Shown: piece after piece, positions 45,362 through 57,884 of the stretch
Layout of the letters: every line of letters starts with the position of its first letter
How positions within the stretch are numbered: the stretch's first letter is position 1
Assembly (NCBI GenBank): GCA_007570785.1
Contig: ML664183.1
Span: forward strand, 18,771,368 to 18,835,367
DNA from: Antilocapra americana
Lineage: Eukaryota > Chordata > Mammalia > Artiodactyla > Antilocapridae
Direction of reading: 5' to 3'
Length of the DNA stretch: 64,000 bases
Translations under genes and position numbers: made by a program
The notes under the pieces: generated by a model
The model's database searches: none
Seen by the model: the letters and a program-made list of their open reading frames with translations, nothing else
Told to the model about the DNA's origin: nothing

Positions 45362-47080
45362 TCTCTTTTTTTGCACTAGGTTGAAACTATATGAAATGAT
45401 TGGATTTTGGATCAAAATGGTTGAATGTTGGCAATATCTTTAGGTGCCTGTTTCCTTAGGGTCATAGTCTATTTCTATAATCACTTGTTTTAAGAAATTA
45501 AAATTAGTTGAAAACCAAAATATTGTGTAAACATTTCTGTAAAATATTTTTTGACATCTTCTTAAAGTGGGATATAGTTATTTTTGTACCAAGTTTTTAG
45601 GAAGATGTGCGATAAGATATTGTTTAATTAGAATTTACATGTAATCTCTAATTTCTGACTATTTAAATTCTTCAATAATTAGGATTGACTTTAAAAAATT
45701 TCCATCTTTGTTTAATAGTTATTAAACATGATAAATATTTTTAATTTGTGATATTATAGGATTTTAAAATACTATATTTTATCATTGAATAGTGCCATAG
45801 TTGTAGGTTGGGATTATTTTTAGTCTTAATTTTCCAAAGACTGTATTTCAGGAATTTCATTTTTGGTGGTGATTGTTGCTTAGGATAGACTCAACCTTCT
45901 CTCCTTGAAAGTGTAGTACAGTCAAAGTTTGATGTGAGGGTTCTAGGTGGTTACTTTTCAAGTTTTTGGACATTTTAATCTATCTTATCTGTAATGGTTT
46001 ATCTGTATTCATAGCCTGAATAATTACCAAATTAATAAATGTAAAAGAATCTTTATAACAAATTTTTGAATGTTTCCCTTAGTTATGGAATAATTCATGA
46101 TTTTCATACTCTCTCATTTCTCTGCATAATTACTTTTGAAAAATAAGTTCTCTTCTTCACATTTCATTGTACTGAATTTGTCCCTGTGTTGAAATAAAAG
46201 TCTTGTACTTTCCTTTGGCCTTCATTCATTCACTTTAGCTACTTAGTGCTAAAATGAAGACCCTTTGCCAGTGTGTGTCTCTGGAAAGATTTGAGCCAAG
46301 TTTAAGAGCAAATGCAAATGCCAGGCAGACAAATTCACTAAATCTTGGTTACTGGCCAGACTTTAGAGACTACTCCTCATCTTGCTTAGTGTATCTAGGA
46401 ATTTTCTGAATACGATTCTCTGTCCCATTGCCACCAGTCTGCACGCTTAGGGAACATGGTAAAGCCGTTGCCTTTTGCATTCTTCAGCAGACTGTTGTGC
46501 TTCACTAAAAATACATGGATATCCAAGTTTTTCAAAAACGCCTTCATAAAGAAAGTAGAAGTTAGATAATTTATACAAGAGAACAGGAAAGAAGTAGTGG
46601 GACAGATAACATCAAAATATCATAGGACTGTGAAGTAATTTTTTAAATATTTTCACCATCTTTGCTTAAATTCATTACCTGCAAATCATGTTGTGGAAGC
46701 AAATTTTATGCTCACTTGGACTAGAAATATTAATGCTTTGAAAAAGTGCTAAAATTCTAAAGCCCCTAGCATCTAAATAGATCTTTACTGGTCCTTTAAC
46801 TCCCTTCCTACAAAAAGGCATGTGATTTATCACAAGCCATAGCAAATTATGGTAAAATATATGTTATTCAAATTATAGAAAACATATAGTGAGAGAGAGC
46901 AGTTGTTTTTTCTCTCTAGAAAATTCATATAAGCATAGACTTCTAACACTTAACAGTTGTTTATCACTGGGAATAATTATGTAATTTATTTGATTCAATC
47001 TTCCCACTTTAGAATGAAGTTAATCATATTTATTTCCATTCTTATTATTGAGGACTGTGTACAGTCAGTTACTTAATTAA
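45362..47080. other. No gene or repeat recognised
   Basis: About 1.7 kb strongly AT-rich. Confidence 0.5.
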
Positions 47081-47081
47081 T

Positions 47082-47155
47082 TAAGCACATATTATTTGAG
47101 CCCCTACTGTGTGCCAGATGCTTGCTCGATGCTAGGACTAGGGTGGGCCAGAGTT
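47082..47155 (-). repeat. Possible L2 LINE end
   Basis: 'gagcccctactgtgtgccag' followed by 'atgctaggactagggtggg' fits the reversed L2 end. Confidence 0.5.
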
Positions 47156-48110
47156 TCTACCTTCTAAAGCTCTGGGCCTTAGAAATGAAGTCTCTTGAAA
47201 ACAACAATTATCATAGTACTCACCCTCTTCCTCTCACTTAGAACTTCTGCTCTGTGAGAGCCTGGCTGGCTAGATGAAAAAGACATAAAACAATAGGATA
47301 CTGTTCCATCAAATCCAACTCTTTTCCAATTATATTTTTTGGGAATACTAGAAATACCAAGCATCACCTGGGGTCAGATGAGTGTTGAGTGGATTCATGA
47401 AGCGATAAGGATGCTGTGCTCCAGAGTGGCCAAGTATCTCAGGCCATACAGCCATTAATTGGTGAACATGAGAAAGACTCTAAGATTTAATGAAAAAAAG
47501 AAAAATATATATGATATTCAGAATATACTAAACACATTGATTTGACTTTTGAAAGACTTTTAAAAAATGCACTCCTGATCCTCTTTGAATAGAGACCTCA
47601 TCTAATGAGCTTTAAAAATGTTTTGATTGACCAGGTATCCTTCAGCTTTTAAGGAACATTTAAAATATGTTTACTTAAAAATGACTTAGTAAATTTTGAA
47701 GTAATCCTCAAACTTAAGGGGAAAACATTGTAACCATGTGTACAAGGACATCATATTTCACGATTCCACAGACACAATTCATTTTGTATTTTGTAAGAAT
47801 GACATCTGGAGTTGTTCAATTCAGTGTGGCCCTGCACAGCTAACCACTACAGTAACTGACAGGAGTAAACATTATCTCCAGAGTCCTTTTAGCCTGCTCC
47901 TCCTCCTCTAATTCTTTTATTTTCCTTTTATTTCCCCCCAGAGAATATTTCTCAGTGTCCCAGTGCCCCATTACCTTTGGCTTCTTATCTAAATATGCTA
48001 TTTGAAGGTATGTGGAACCTGGGATCTAAAGCTTTCCTGTCTTTTCATTAAGGGGCGAAGAAGACCCCTTAAAAATTAGTACTTTTCTGCATTCCATTTC
48101 TTCAAGATAA
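47156..48110. other. No gene or repeat recognised
   Basis: Unassigned AT-rich sequence. Confidence 0.5.
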
Positions 48111-48122
48111 CTAATTATTAAA

Positions 48123-48490
48123 TGCAGTTTAGTTCAGTTCAGTTGCTTAGTTGTGTCCAGCTCTTTGCGACACCATGAATTGCAGCACACCAGACTTCCC
48201 TGTCCATCACCATATCCCAGAGCTTGCTCAAACTCGTCCATTGAGTCTGTGATGCCATCCAACCATCTCATCCTCTGTCGTCCCCTTCTCATCCTGCCTT
48301 CAATCTTTCCCAGCATCAATCTTTTCTAAGGAGTCAGTTCTTTGCATCAGATATCCAAAGTATTGGATTTTCAGCTTCAGCATCAGTCCTTCTAGTGAAT
48401 ATTCAGGGCTGATTTCCTTTATGATGGACTGGTTTGATCTCCTTGCAGTCCAAGGGACTCTCAAGAGATTTCTCCAACACCACAGTTCAA
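48123..48490 (-). mobile_element. BovB LINE 3' end
   Basis: Antisense BovB terminal ~370 bases. TSD 'aattattaaa' at 48113-48122 and 48491-48500, exact over 10 bases. Confidence 0.94.
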
Positions 48491-48565
48491 AATTATTAAA
48501 CTAACCTTCCAGAAATTAATACACTTGCCCTACCCTACCATGTGTGAGAGCTTGCATGTGTTTAG

Positions 48566-48788
48566 ATGTTGTTGTTTAGTTGCTAAGTCATGTCTGAGTC
48601 TTTTGTGACTCTGCGGACTATAACCCTCCAGGTTCCTCTGTCCATGGGATTTACCAGGCAAAAATACTGGAGTGGGTTTCCATTTCCTTCTCCAGGGGAT
48701 CTTCCTGACCCAGAGAACAAACCCATGTCCCTTTTGTCTCCTTCACTGGCAGGTAGATTCTTTAACACTGAACCACCAGGGAAACCCA
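48566..48788 (-). mobile_element. Bov-tA SINE
   Basis: Reverse Bov-tA with 'caggcaaaaatactggagtg' and head 'ctgaaccaccagggaaaccc'. A small insertion sits near the B box. Confidence 0.93.
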
Positions 48789-48794
48789 TATAGA

Positions 48795-49840
48795 TAAATG
48801 CATATTTATAAACACACGCACACACACAATAACATAGGTTACCTAAAGTGATGAATTTCAAATAGAAATATTTTAGATACTGGAACAGGGAGGCCTTAGA
48901 GAAAATATTTGGTTAGTGGACTTTTCTGTTCTTAAATCAGACTCCAGAGGCAGGTGCATAATCTTCTTGCAGGTATAAGGATGAACCTTGTCACACCTCA
49001 TAAGACTGAAATGTGTGCTTTAGTTTCTTACCCATTTCTGAGTATGTTTTGATATTTGTTTTTTTAATGTTTTTTCTTGAATTGCTTATATACAGGCACT
49101 CAGACAAATTAATGTTAATTTCATTTCACTCATCAGCCAGTTGCTTTGTGTAGCAAATGATGTCAGTATCCTGCCCACATGGCTTTCCTTTCCCACCCAG
49201 ACTCCCAGCTGCCAGAACCAGCACTTGTTTGCTTGAAGATGGTTTCCTTTTGCCACCAGAGCATACACTGCCTTCCCCTGTGGCAAGCTAGAAGTGCCAG
49301 GGTGAGCATACCTTTGGAAGCAGCTCTCACCCAGAGACTAATAGGGCCTGGTGCATGCATACCCAAGCAACCTGGGGCAGGGGGCATTCTACGGTATAAT
49401 TCTGTGTTCTACACTGGTTGCCAGTATTTCCCAGCAGAATCAAGCTCCAGTTACACACAGTGGAAATTTGCTTCATAACAAAAAATGCCCTAGACTGTGC
49501 TATCATCCCCACCACTGGTTTTTGCGATTGGCTCACAAAGAAGCTCTTTATGCTTAAATCATGTCTAGGGTCTTTTAGGGGTTGATAGAAGGGACACATA
49601 AAATAAAACACTGGCTAAAGGTCTCTTTTTTTGTGAATTTGGGTTTAGTCTGCAGATTATATTCTCAGGGTTTTCAGTCTGCCAAAGTATTGAAGTAATC
49701 TGATTAAGTGTTGTGAGTCAAGGTAGATTCCCGTCTGAAAAAACTGAAGCAACAACAAAAGCCTTTTTTTCCCCAGATTTTTTTTAATGTGAATTTCCTA
49801 TCTCCCCACCAAATAAATGTATCGTGGTCTCTAATGCTTT
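48795..49840. other. Unassigned; moderately complex at 49100-49600
   Basis: Less AT-rich than its surroundings between 49170 and 49560, with overlapping short frames on both strands and no domains. 'gtgctatcatccccaccact' onward resembles an old repeat I cannot name. Confidence 0.4.
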
Positions 49841-50100
49841 GTTGTTGTTGTTCACTTGCTAAATCACATCCAACTCTTTGTGACCCCAGGGACTGTAGCA
49901 TGACAGGCTTCCATGTTCGTTGCTATCTCCCTGAGTTTGCTCAAGCTCATGTCCATTGAGTCGGTGATGCCATCCAACCATCTCATCCTCTGCAGTCCCC
50001 TTTTCCTCCTGCCTTCAGTTTTTCCCAGCATCAGGGTCTTTTCCAATGAGTCAGCTCTTAGCTTCAGGTAGCCAAAATGCTGGAGCTTCAGCATCAGTCC

Positions 50101-50850
50101 TCACAATGAATATTCAGGACTGATTTCCTTTAGAATTGACTGGTTGGATCTTGTTGCAGTCCAAGGGACTCTCAAGAGTCTTCTCCAACACCACAGTTCA
50201 AAAGCATCAATTCTTTGGTGCTCATCCTTCTTTATGGTCAAATTCTTATATCCATACCTGACTATTGGAAAAACCATAGCTTTGACTAGACAGATTTTTG
50301 TCAGCAAAATGATGTCTCTGCTTTGTAATACATTGACTAAATTTGTCATAACTTTCCTTCCAAGGAGCAAGTGTCTTTTAATTTCATGGCTGCAGTCACT
50401 GTCTGCAATGATTTTGGAGCCCAAGAAAATAAAATCAGTCATTTCTTCCACTTTTTCCCCATGTTTGCCATGAAGTGATGGGACCAGATCCCGTGATCTT
50501 GGTATGTTTAATGTTGAGTTTTAAGACAGCTTTTTCATGTTCCTCTTTCACCCTCTTCAAGAGGTTCTTTAGTTTATCTTCACTTTCTGCCCTGGAACAG
50601 TATCCTCTTTATATTTGAGGTTGTTGATATTTCTCCTGGAAGTCTTGATTCCAGCTTGTGAGTCTTCCAGCCTGGCATTTCACATGATGTACTCTGTTTA
50701 TAAATTAAATAAGCAAAGTGACAATATACAGTTTTGTTAACTCCTTTCCCAATTTTGAACCAGTCAGTTATTCCATGTCTGGTTCTAACTGTTGCTTCTT
50801 GACCCAAATACAGGTTTCTTAGGAGACAAGTAAGGTGGTCTGCTGTTCTC
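50101..50850 (-). pseudogene. BovB reverse transcriptase/C-terminal remnant with YKED active site
   Basis: The frame at 50101-50451 (116 residues) reads FIFLGSKIIADSDCSHEIKR and RIDAFELWCWRRLLRVPW. 50580-50852 reads HLTCLLRNLYLGQEATVRT-type text. The YADD position (50602-50613) reads YKED, so the first aspartate is replaced and the motif is dead. Frameshifts separate the pieces. Confidence 0.82.
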
Positions 50851-51612
50851 ACCTCTCTAAGAATTTTCTAGTTCATTGTCAAAGGCTTTAGCATAGTCAG
50901 TGAAGCAGAGGTAGATATTTTTCTATGATCCAAGGAATGTTGTCAATTTGATCTCTGGTCCCTCTTCCTTTTCTAAACCCAGCTTGTACATCTGGAAGTT
51001 TTCAGTTCATGTACTGCTGAAGCCTAGCTTGGAGGATTTTCAGCATAACTTTGCTAGCATATGAAATAAGTACAACTGTGCAGTAGTTAGAACATTCTTT
51101 GATATTGCCCTTCTTTGGGATTGGAATGAAAACTGACCTTTTCCAGTCCCGTGGCTACTGCTGAGTTTTTCAAATTTGCTGATGCATTGAGTGCATCACT
51201 ATAACAACATCATCTTTTAGGATTTTAAGTAACTCAGCTGAAGTTCCATCACCTTCACTGGCTTTGTTCATAGTAATGCTTCATAATTCCCTCTTGACTT
51301 CACACTCCAGGATGTCTGGTTCTAGGTGAGTGACCACACCATCATGGTTATCTGGGTCATTAAGACCTTTTTTTGTATAGCTCTGGGTATTCTTGCCACA
51401 TCTCCTTAATCTCTTCTGCTTCTGTTAGGTCCATATTGTTTTTGTCCTTTATTGTTCCCATCCTTGCATAAAATATTCCTTTGATATCTCCAATTTTCTT
51501 GAAGAGATCTCTAGTTTTACCCATTCTATTGTTTTCCTCTATTTCTTTCCATTGTTCACTTAAGAAGGCTTTTTTTTTTCATCTCTCCTTGCTATTCCAT
51601 AGAATTCTGTGT

Positions 51613-51867
51613 TCAGTTGAGGTATCTTTCCCTTTCTCCCTTGCTTTTTGCTTTTCTTCTTTCCTTGGCTATTTGTAAACCTTCCTCAGAAAACCACTTG
51701 GTCTTCTTGTGTTTCTTTTCCTCTGGGATGTTTTTAGTCACTTCCTTCTGTATAATGTTACAAACCTCTGTCCATAGTTCAGGCACCCTATCTGTCAGAT
51801 CTAATCCCTTGAATCTATTTATCACCTCCACTGTATAATCAAAAGGGATTTGATTTAGGTCATACAT
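51613..51867 (-). pseudogene. BovB ORF2 linker remnant
   Basis: 84-residue minus-strand frame with YDLNQIPFDYTVEVINRFKG, then EEGLQIAKERRKAKSKGERE, the region after the endonuclease in BovB. Same part as the fragment at 1-285. Confidence 0.85.
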
Positions 51868-51968
51868 GAATGGCCTAGTGGTTTTCCCTCCTTTCTTTAA
51901 TTTAATCCTGAGTTTTGCAATGAAGAGCTCATGATCTGAGCCACAGTCAGCTCCCAGTCTTGCTTTTG

Positions 51969-52579
51969 CTAACAGTATAGGGCTTCTCCATATTCGATTG
52001 CAAAGAATAGAATCAATTTTATTTCATTTTTGACCATTTGGTTATGTTTATGTGTAGAGTCATCTCTTGTGTTCTTGCAAAAGATGTTTGCTATGACCAA
52101 CGTATTCTCTTGACAAAACTCTGTTTGCCTTTGCCCTGCTTCATTTTGTACTCCAAGGCCAAACTTGCCTGTTACTCTAGGTATCTCTTGACTTCCTGCT
52201 TTTGCATTCCAATTCTCTATGATGAAAAGGATATATTTTTTCAGTGTTAATTCTAGAAGGTCTTGTAATTCTTCGTAGAAGGTCACCTTCAGCTTCTTTA
52301 GCATCAGTGGTTTGGTCATTGACTTGGATTACTGTGATGTTGAATGGTTTGCTTTGGAAACAAACTGAGATCATTCTATTTTTGAGATTTCACCCAAGTA
52401 CTGCATTTTGGACTTTCGTTGGCTATGGGGGCTACTCCATTTCTTCTAAGGGATTCTTGCCCGTAGTAGTAGATATTATGGTCATCTGGGTTAAATTCAC
52501 CAATTCCCATCCATTTTAGTTCACTGATTCCTAAGATGGTGATGTTCACCCTTGCTATCTCCTGTTTGACCATGCCCAA
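51969..52579 (-). pseudogene. BovB AP-type endonuclease remnant
   Basis: Two frames, 52376-52579 (MVKQEIARVNITILGISELK, then GQESLRRNGVAP) and 51969-52319 (IENWNAKAGSQEIPRVTGKFG, then ENTLVIANIF). They cover the N-terminal endonuclease, with the ISELKW segment holding the catalytic Glu and the NWNAK segment where active copies have DWNAK. Here the Asp is Asn, so nicking activity would be expected to be lost. A further frame (52177-52374) supplies the middle. Broken by frameshifts. Confidence 0.85.
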
Positions 52580-52765
52580 TTCACCTTAATTCGTGGACCC
52601 AGCATTCCAGGTACCTAGGTAGCAGTACTCTTTACAGCACTGGGCTTCACTTTCACCACCAGACACACCCACAACTGAGAGTCATTTCCACTTTGGCCCA
52701 GCTGCTTCATTCTTTCGGAAGCTATTAACTGGCCTCCACTCTTCCCCAGTGGCATATTGTACGTA

Positions 52766-53890
52766 TTACTGCCTGTCTTATCACTGTAAACAGATACTAT
52801 TTGGGGAGCAGCATTTTGTTGTCCAGAATTTGTTGATTATATTTTATATTTTAACTTAGTTTGGTTTTCAAAAGTTCAGGCTTCCAAGTGAAATATGCAT
52901 TTTTAAAAACCACAAAATTCACTTCTTTATTACACTAGCGCCCAATCTCTGTAATCACTGGTCCATGACCATCGAATAGCTTTCCATAATAGCATTTGCC
53001 ACAGAAATGTAGAGAATAGTAAACTCATTTCAAAAAGGTTGCACTGAGAGGATTTTTCGTCTGTAGAATTTTTTTTTATGCTCTTCAAGATCTGCCATTG
53101 CTTCATGTCATACATAGTCTAAGCAGTACCTTTTTTATAAAACTAATTCAAAGACTTTGTTTTACTCCTGTCTCCCACAGCATGACAACAGCATCCAGAT
53201 TAGAGTATTTTGTTAAACGACTGTTTCTCATAATTAGGCCACACTCAGAAGTTGGTAGGATGAACGTTCAGAAGGGTGCTGGCTCTTCAGCGATTGAAAG
53301 ACGAGTTAACATTTTGAAAATAAACTCGCTTTTTTTTAATATTGATTAATTGTCCTAGAGAATTTTTTTTTTTTGCTTTCTCAATAAAGTGTATAACTGA
53401 GTTGATGTTATTTAGTTTTTATGTTTTTTTTTTTTTTCCTCTCTGTATGCTTCTAAGCACAGTTTTTCCTTGTTATCTGCAGGGGGTTTGTTCCCCTTCA
53501 GATACCAGAATCCTTGAATGCTCATGTCTCTTATACAAAATGGCTTAGTATTTGCATATACCCTCCTCTTGTACACTTCAAATCATCTCTAGATTACTTA
53601 TAATAGCTAGTTCAAACTAAATACTCTTTAAATAGTTGTAAATACAATATAAAAGAGATATAAATAGTTGCTGGTCTGTGGAAAATTCAAACCTTGTTTT
53701 TTGGAAATTTCTGAAAAGAAAGTTTTCCAAATATTTGTATCAGTGGTTAGTTGAATACTTGAATGCAAAACCTGTAGATTCTGAGGGGTGACTATACATT
53801 TTATACATATTTAACCATCACAGAAAGTTTAAAGAAGATTAAACATGGTAGCAAAAGTATGCTTTTAAAAATGTATGTCTGCATAGACAT
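52766..53890. other. No gene or repeat recognised
   Basis: AT-rich with several T runs (53360-53375, 53425-53440). Frames 53098-53349 and 53342-53548 have no domains. Confidence 0.45.
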
Positions 53891-53896
53891 ATCAAA

Positions 53897-54440
53897 ATTT
53901 TTTTGATTGAAATATAGTTGATTTACAATATTGTGTTAGTTTATGGTGTGCAGGATTCAGTTATACATGTATATATATTTTTCAGATTCTCTTCCATTAC
54001 AGTTTATCATAAGATAATGAATATATTTCCTTGTACTATATGTAACCTTGTAGTTTATCTATTTATATATAGCAGCTTATATCTGCTAATCCCAGACTCC
54101 TAATTTATCCCCCAACCTTTTCTTCTTTGGTAAGTATAAATTTATTTTCTGTGTGTATGTCCATTTCTATTTTGTAAACAAGTTCATCGTTATCACTTTT
54201 TTAGATTCCACATGTAAGCAATGTCACATGATATTTGTCTCTGTCTTTGACTTATTTCATTAAATATAATAATCTCTGAGTCCATTCATGTTGCTACAAA
54301 TGACATTATTTCATTATTTTTTTATGGCAGAGCAATATTCCATTGTATATATGTACCACATCTTCTTTATCTGTTCATCTGTTGGTGGGCAATTAGGTTG
54401 ATGCCACGTCTTGGCTTACATACAAATATTTAAAAAGGCA
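53897..54440 (-). mobile_element. Old L1 LINE 3' end, antisense
   Basis: 'gaaatatagttgatttacaat' then 'agattccacatgtaagcaat', 'gcaatattccattgtatat' and 'ctttatctgttcatctgttg' are the reversed 3' UTR and ORF2 end of an old L1. Confidence 0.85.
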
Positions 54441-54467
54441 TGTATGTTTAAATTTAATTGTAGTCCT

Positions 54468-54790
54468 TTTGGTCCACTGTAACAAAATACCACAGAGTAG
54501 CAACTTGTAAATAACAGACTTTTATTTCTTATAGTTTTGGCATTTGGAAGCCTCTGCCAGCATGGTCAGCTGAGGGTCATCTTCTGGGCCAGTTTTCTCA
54601 TTGTATCCTCACATGGTAGAAGGGGTGAGGGAGCTCCTTAGGGCTTCTTTTGTAAAGCAAACGGAATTGGGGTGTCCGATCACACTATCCCAGTTTTGTC
54701 CACATAGAAGCAACATTACTGGCCTTCCTCTATAACTGTTCAGCATATCCAGGGCCTGTTGCTTTTTTCTTTTTTTCCTACCCCCAAATA
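54468..54790 (-). mobile_element. MaLR LTR (MST/MLT1-like)
   Basis: Reverse order of MaLR LTR landmarks: 'ccactgtaacaaaataccac', 'ttatttcttatagttttggc', 'tcctcacatggtagaagggg', 'gagggagctccttagggctt'. Solo and strongly decayed. Confidence 0.72.
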
Positions 54791-55029
54791 CTTCAGTTGA
54801 TATCAACACAGAATAGGCAGATGAAACTAACATCAACATCTGTTTGTAAATAAAACATTGCAGTTACCTATAATCATCTTTATGTGGATTTTTATGACAT
54901 TATCTGGAGTTTTTAAAAATAACAGAAGCCTGCACAATCACATATTTTTAAACTTTTATTCTTTAGTTAGTTTTCTTTTGTATACACTTAGCTGTGGGTA
55001 AGACTAGCTTCAAGTCTGGTGAGAGTGAG

Positions 55030-55235
55030 TACGGGCTGACTCAAATAGGCACTCTGAGTCACCCTGAGATGAATAAGATAAGTTGCTGGCCTCAAGTACC
55101 GCTTTGGAAATAGACACAGACACAAGTGTGATTCATGTCCATATGTGAGAAGTTCTACAAGAGGTAGAAAGTGTTCCGAGAGCCTGAGGCAGAGAGGAAA
55201 TAATTGTCTGCAAACAAGAAAACTAGCATGAATCA
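55030..55235 (-). repeat. Possible L2 LINE end
   Basis: 'gagatgaataagataagttg' followed by 'ctggcctcaagtaccgc' resembles reversed L2. Confidence 0.35.
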
Positions 55236-55236
55236 C

Positions 55237-55890
55237 TGTCTCTGAAGGATTCTTTTTTCACTTGAGTTCTATGAGTCTAGATCTCTCTCAGGTGATAAAC
55301 CGAACTGAGTTGTTAGAGCCACGTGTCCAGGACTTTAAATGTACTTCCATCTATAGGAAACAAAGTCTTGTATGGATTTGATACCGATCTTCTGCTAGTA
55401 CCATGTAGTACTTGTTTTTTCTCATGTTGGTTCAAGAGTAGGTCTCAACTTAGGGAAAGCAGCTGCAGTCACTCCTGGGGAACAATAGAGTTAATGCCAC
55501 ACATAGGCACCTGAGTTCTAAAATTTGATGCAGGTTATGGAGTGGGAAGAATGTCAAAACTGTGCTACCCAAATCCCACTAGAGGTACCAAGGTGAGCAA
55601 TGGAATTATTGCCACAGCATAAGAATTCCCAGGCCATGCCCTGTGCAATTGCAGCAAGCATCATTACAGGTCCTAAAAGATGAGTGACACTTCTGTAATT
55701 GCACAGCACTAACTTACACACCCATGGGAAATTTGCTTCTGGAGGTTTTTGGGTTTTTTTTTTTTCAGTCTTCATCTTTTACATCAGAAAGAGATAACTT
55801 TTTGTACATCAGAAACAAAAAAATACATTGTTTTTGATTGTTTTTAAAAAGAATTTTGTGTGATACCCTATATATAAATTATGGCTTATA
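55237..55890. other. No gene or repeat recognised
   Basis: Unassigned sequence. The frame at 55554-55775 (-) has no domain. Confidence 0.45.
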
Positions 55891-55894
55891 TTTT

Positions 55895-56022
55895 ACAAAG
55901 CACTTTAATTCTTATAATTCTTCTAGAAATAGTTTTTAGTCCAGTCTTATAAGTGGAGATGATCTGCAAAAAGATTACATAATGTGACTTAGGCTACCTT
56001 CTAAGTGGTGGAATCAGAGCTT
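55895..56022 (-). repeat. MIR SINE remnant
   Basis: 'agcactttaattcttataat' ... 'agattacataatgtgactta' ... 'taagtggtggaatcagagct' in reverse MIR order. Confidence 0.6.
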
Positions 56023-56024
56023 AA

Positions 56025-56558
56025 TTATGTCCAAGTTTCATGATATTTTGTCAGCAAGACTGGGGATGGGGGAGATGAGCCCCCGTAGCTGGGACCAAGT
56101 CTGCTGGACCTGCTCTGTCCCACTTCCTGAGAACTTTCCACTGAACAGTGGTTTTCTCTGCTGTGATTGCCAGATTCCCACTTTTCCATTTAAGTGCTGC
56201 TCCCTTTCTGGATTTCTGTGGGGAAATGGGAAGTAAAGTTTTTAAACCAATAATTATAGAATAATCTGAGGATTTCAGAGAATGATAAATCGGTAACTAA
56301 TATAAGTTCTGTATTTTGATATGTGTTAATTCTTTAAAATCTCCTCCTCTAAAAATGATAACAACCTATATCATGAATTTAAAATGTGGAAGATATTCTA
56401 AATAAAACCTCATTCTGATTACTCACAAAAGCAAATAGAATGGTAAATTTTGAGAACAAGACCAGGAATTCATAGGTCAGGAGACATAGCTTTTAATGTT
56501 GGCTTTAGTGCCACTAACCGTTTGGTTCGTTAACTCAAGCAATTAATATTAAGCATTT
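56025..56558. other. Mostly unassigned; weak MIR-like trace at the right
   Basis: 56480-56555 has faint MIR-like text. 56050-56220 is less AT-rich but carries no recognisable domain. Confidence 0.4.
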
Positions 56559-56561
56559 GAT

Positions 56562-56774
56562 AAATGAAAGGGTTAGTTGCTCAGTCAAGTCTGACTCTTT
56601 GTGACCCCATGAACTGTAGTCTACCAGGCTCCTCTATTTATGGATTTCTCCAGGCAAGAATACTGAAGTGGATTGCCATTTCCTTCTCCAGAGGATCTTC
56701 CCGACTCAGGAATCCAACTCAAGTCTCCTGCATTGCAGACAGAGTCTTTACTGTCTGAGCCACCAGGGAAGTCC
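56562..56774 (-). mobile_element. Bov-tA SINE
   Basis: Reverse Bov-tA with 'ctccaggcaagaatactgaa' and head 'ctgagccaccagggaagtcc'. Confidence 0.95.
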
Positions 56775-56775
56775 A

Positions 56776-57194
56776 CTAAATAAAAAACAGCACCTTCAGT
56801 AAACTTAAGAGAATAAAAGGAAGACATATATTAAATAATTACACAGATAATTATAATGATGATAAGCTATAAAGAAATTAGTCTAAGAGTAAATGGCAAG
56901 CAGCTGAATTAGTCTGTGGACTAATAAGGCTTGTAAGACTCAGCCAGGTCTCTGAGACCACAAGGATAAGTAGGAGTTACTTAGAGAGAAAGGAGATATA
57001 CTGTGTATGGGCCTGAGTGGTGGAGGGGTCGCTGGGCACATGATCCAGGCAGAGGAGGTGGCATGTGTGACGATCCTGTGCCCCATCATATATCTGAAAA
57101 CGCCAAAGGTCACAATGGCTGGTGTGGCATGAAGGAGGGGGAAGGGGGAAGAGTTAATATTGGTGACACTAACAGTGCCATACATGACCTTGTA
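56776..57194. other. No gene or repeat recognised
   Basis: Unassigned. Frames of 93 residues (56940-57221 -) and 141 residues (57003-57428 +) overlap here without domains; the second runs into the old repeat that follows. Confidence 0.4.
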
Positions 57195-57199
57195 GATTG

Positions 57200-57560
57200 T
57201 TTCCTTTATGTATTGCAGCATAACAAAGCAAATCTTAGATGTTTAAACAATGATTTATCATTTCTCATGACTGTGTGTGATGGCTGGGCTCAGTTAGGTG
57301 GTTCTGCTGCTCTTCATGTTAGCTGCTGGCTGTGTTTACCTGGGAGCTCAGCTAGGGTTTCATGTGTGTCTGTGGTTTCTTCAGGGGGGGCAGGAATAGC
57401 TGGGACCTCTATGCATGGTCTCTTATAATTCACCGGTCTTAGCCAGAGCTTTGTAGAGGCTGGCTAGATTTCAAGAGGGTGGGAACTAAACGTGTCAGAC
57501 CTCTTATGACCTGGTCCCAGAATTGGCACAGCTGTTCTGTTGGTCAAAGCAGTTCACATC
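57200..57560 (-). repeat. Ancient interspersed repeat, family not named (copy 1)
   Basis: 'gcataacaaagcaaatctta', 'tggctgggctcagttaggtg', 'tttcaagagggtgggaact' and 'ggtcaaagcagttcacatcc' match a common mammal-wide repeat also present at 59995. Probably LTR-derived. Confidence 0.55.
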
Positions 57561-57689
57561 CCTTATTTGTGTGGAAATAAACTCCATCTTTTCTTAAGAG
57601 TTTTGACAAGGCTGTAGAGAGAGGGAGATGATTTGTTTTGGAGCATCTTTGAAGACCATGTACCACATAGAAAAATTGAAGCATTTGGG

Positions 57690-57850
57690 AATTGAGATGG
57701 TTATTATTCATTGCATACCCAGTGTGCTTGTAGTGCTTCATTTCCCATGATCCTCTCAGTAGTGTTGTAAAATAATCAATATTATAATTTCCTCCTAAAA
57801 TCAGGTGAGTCACAAAGCTACTAAGTGACAGGACCAGGCATTGACAGAGG
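57690..57850 (-). repeat. MIR SINE remnant
   Basis: 'ctcagtagtgttgtaaaata' ... 'tcacaaagctactaagtgac' in reverse MIR order. Confidence 0.55.
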
Positions 57851-57884
57851 TCTAACTGGAGCCACTCTGTGTTGTGTTTCCTGG

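Larger units (their letters stand above)
49842..52765 (-). mobile_element. BovB LINE, almost full length
   Basis: Antisense BovB from its 3' terminus ('ttgttgttgttcacttgct') to the 5' region ('ggcctccactcttccccag' and 'ggcatattg'). At about 2.9 kb it is close to the usual 3.2 kb. Endonuclease, linker, reverse transcriptase and C-terminal regions are all present in order, but frameshifts and stops break the frame many times. Confidence 0.92.

Noticed and set aside
1..52765. Excess of antisense BovB copies (about eight minus against three plus) as evidence that the window is an intron of a plus-strand gene
   Set aside because: The count is too small and the Bov SINEs show no matching bias.
57003..57428. 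A 141-codon frame as a gene
   Set aside because: Half of it lies in an ancient interspersed repeat and no domain is visible.
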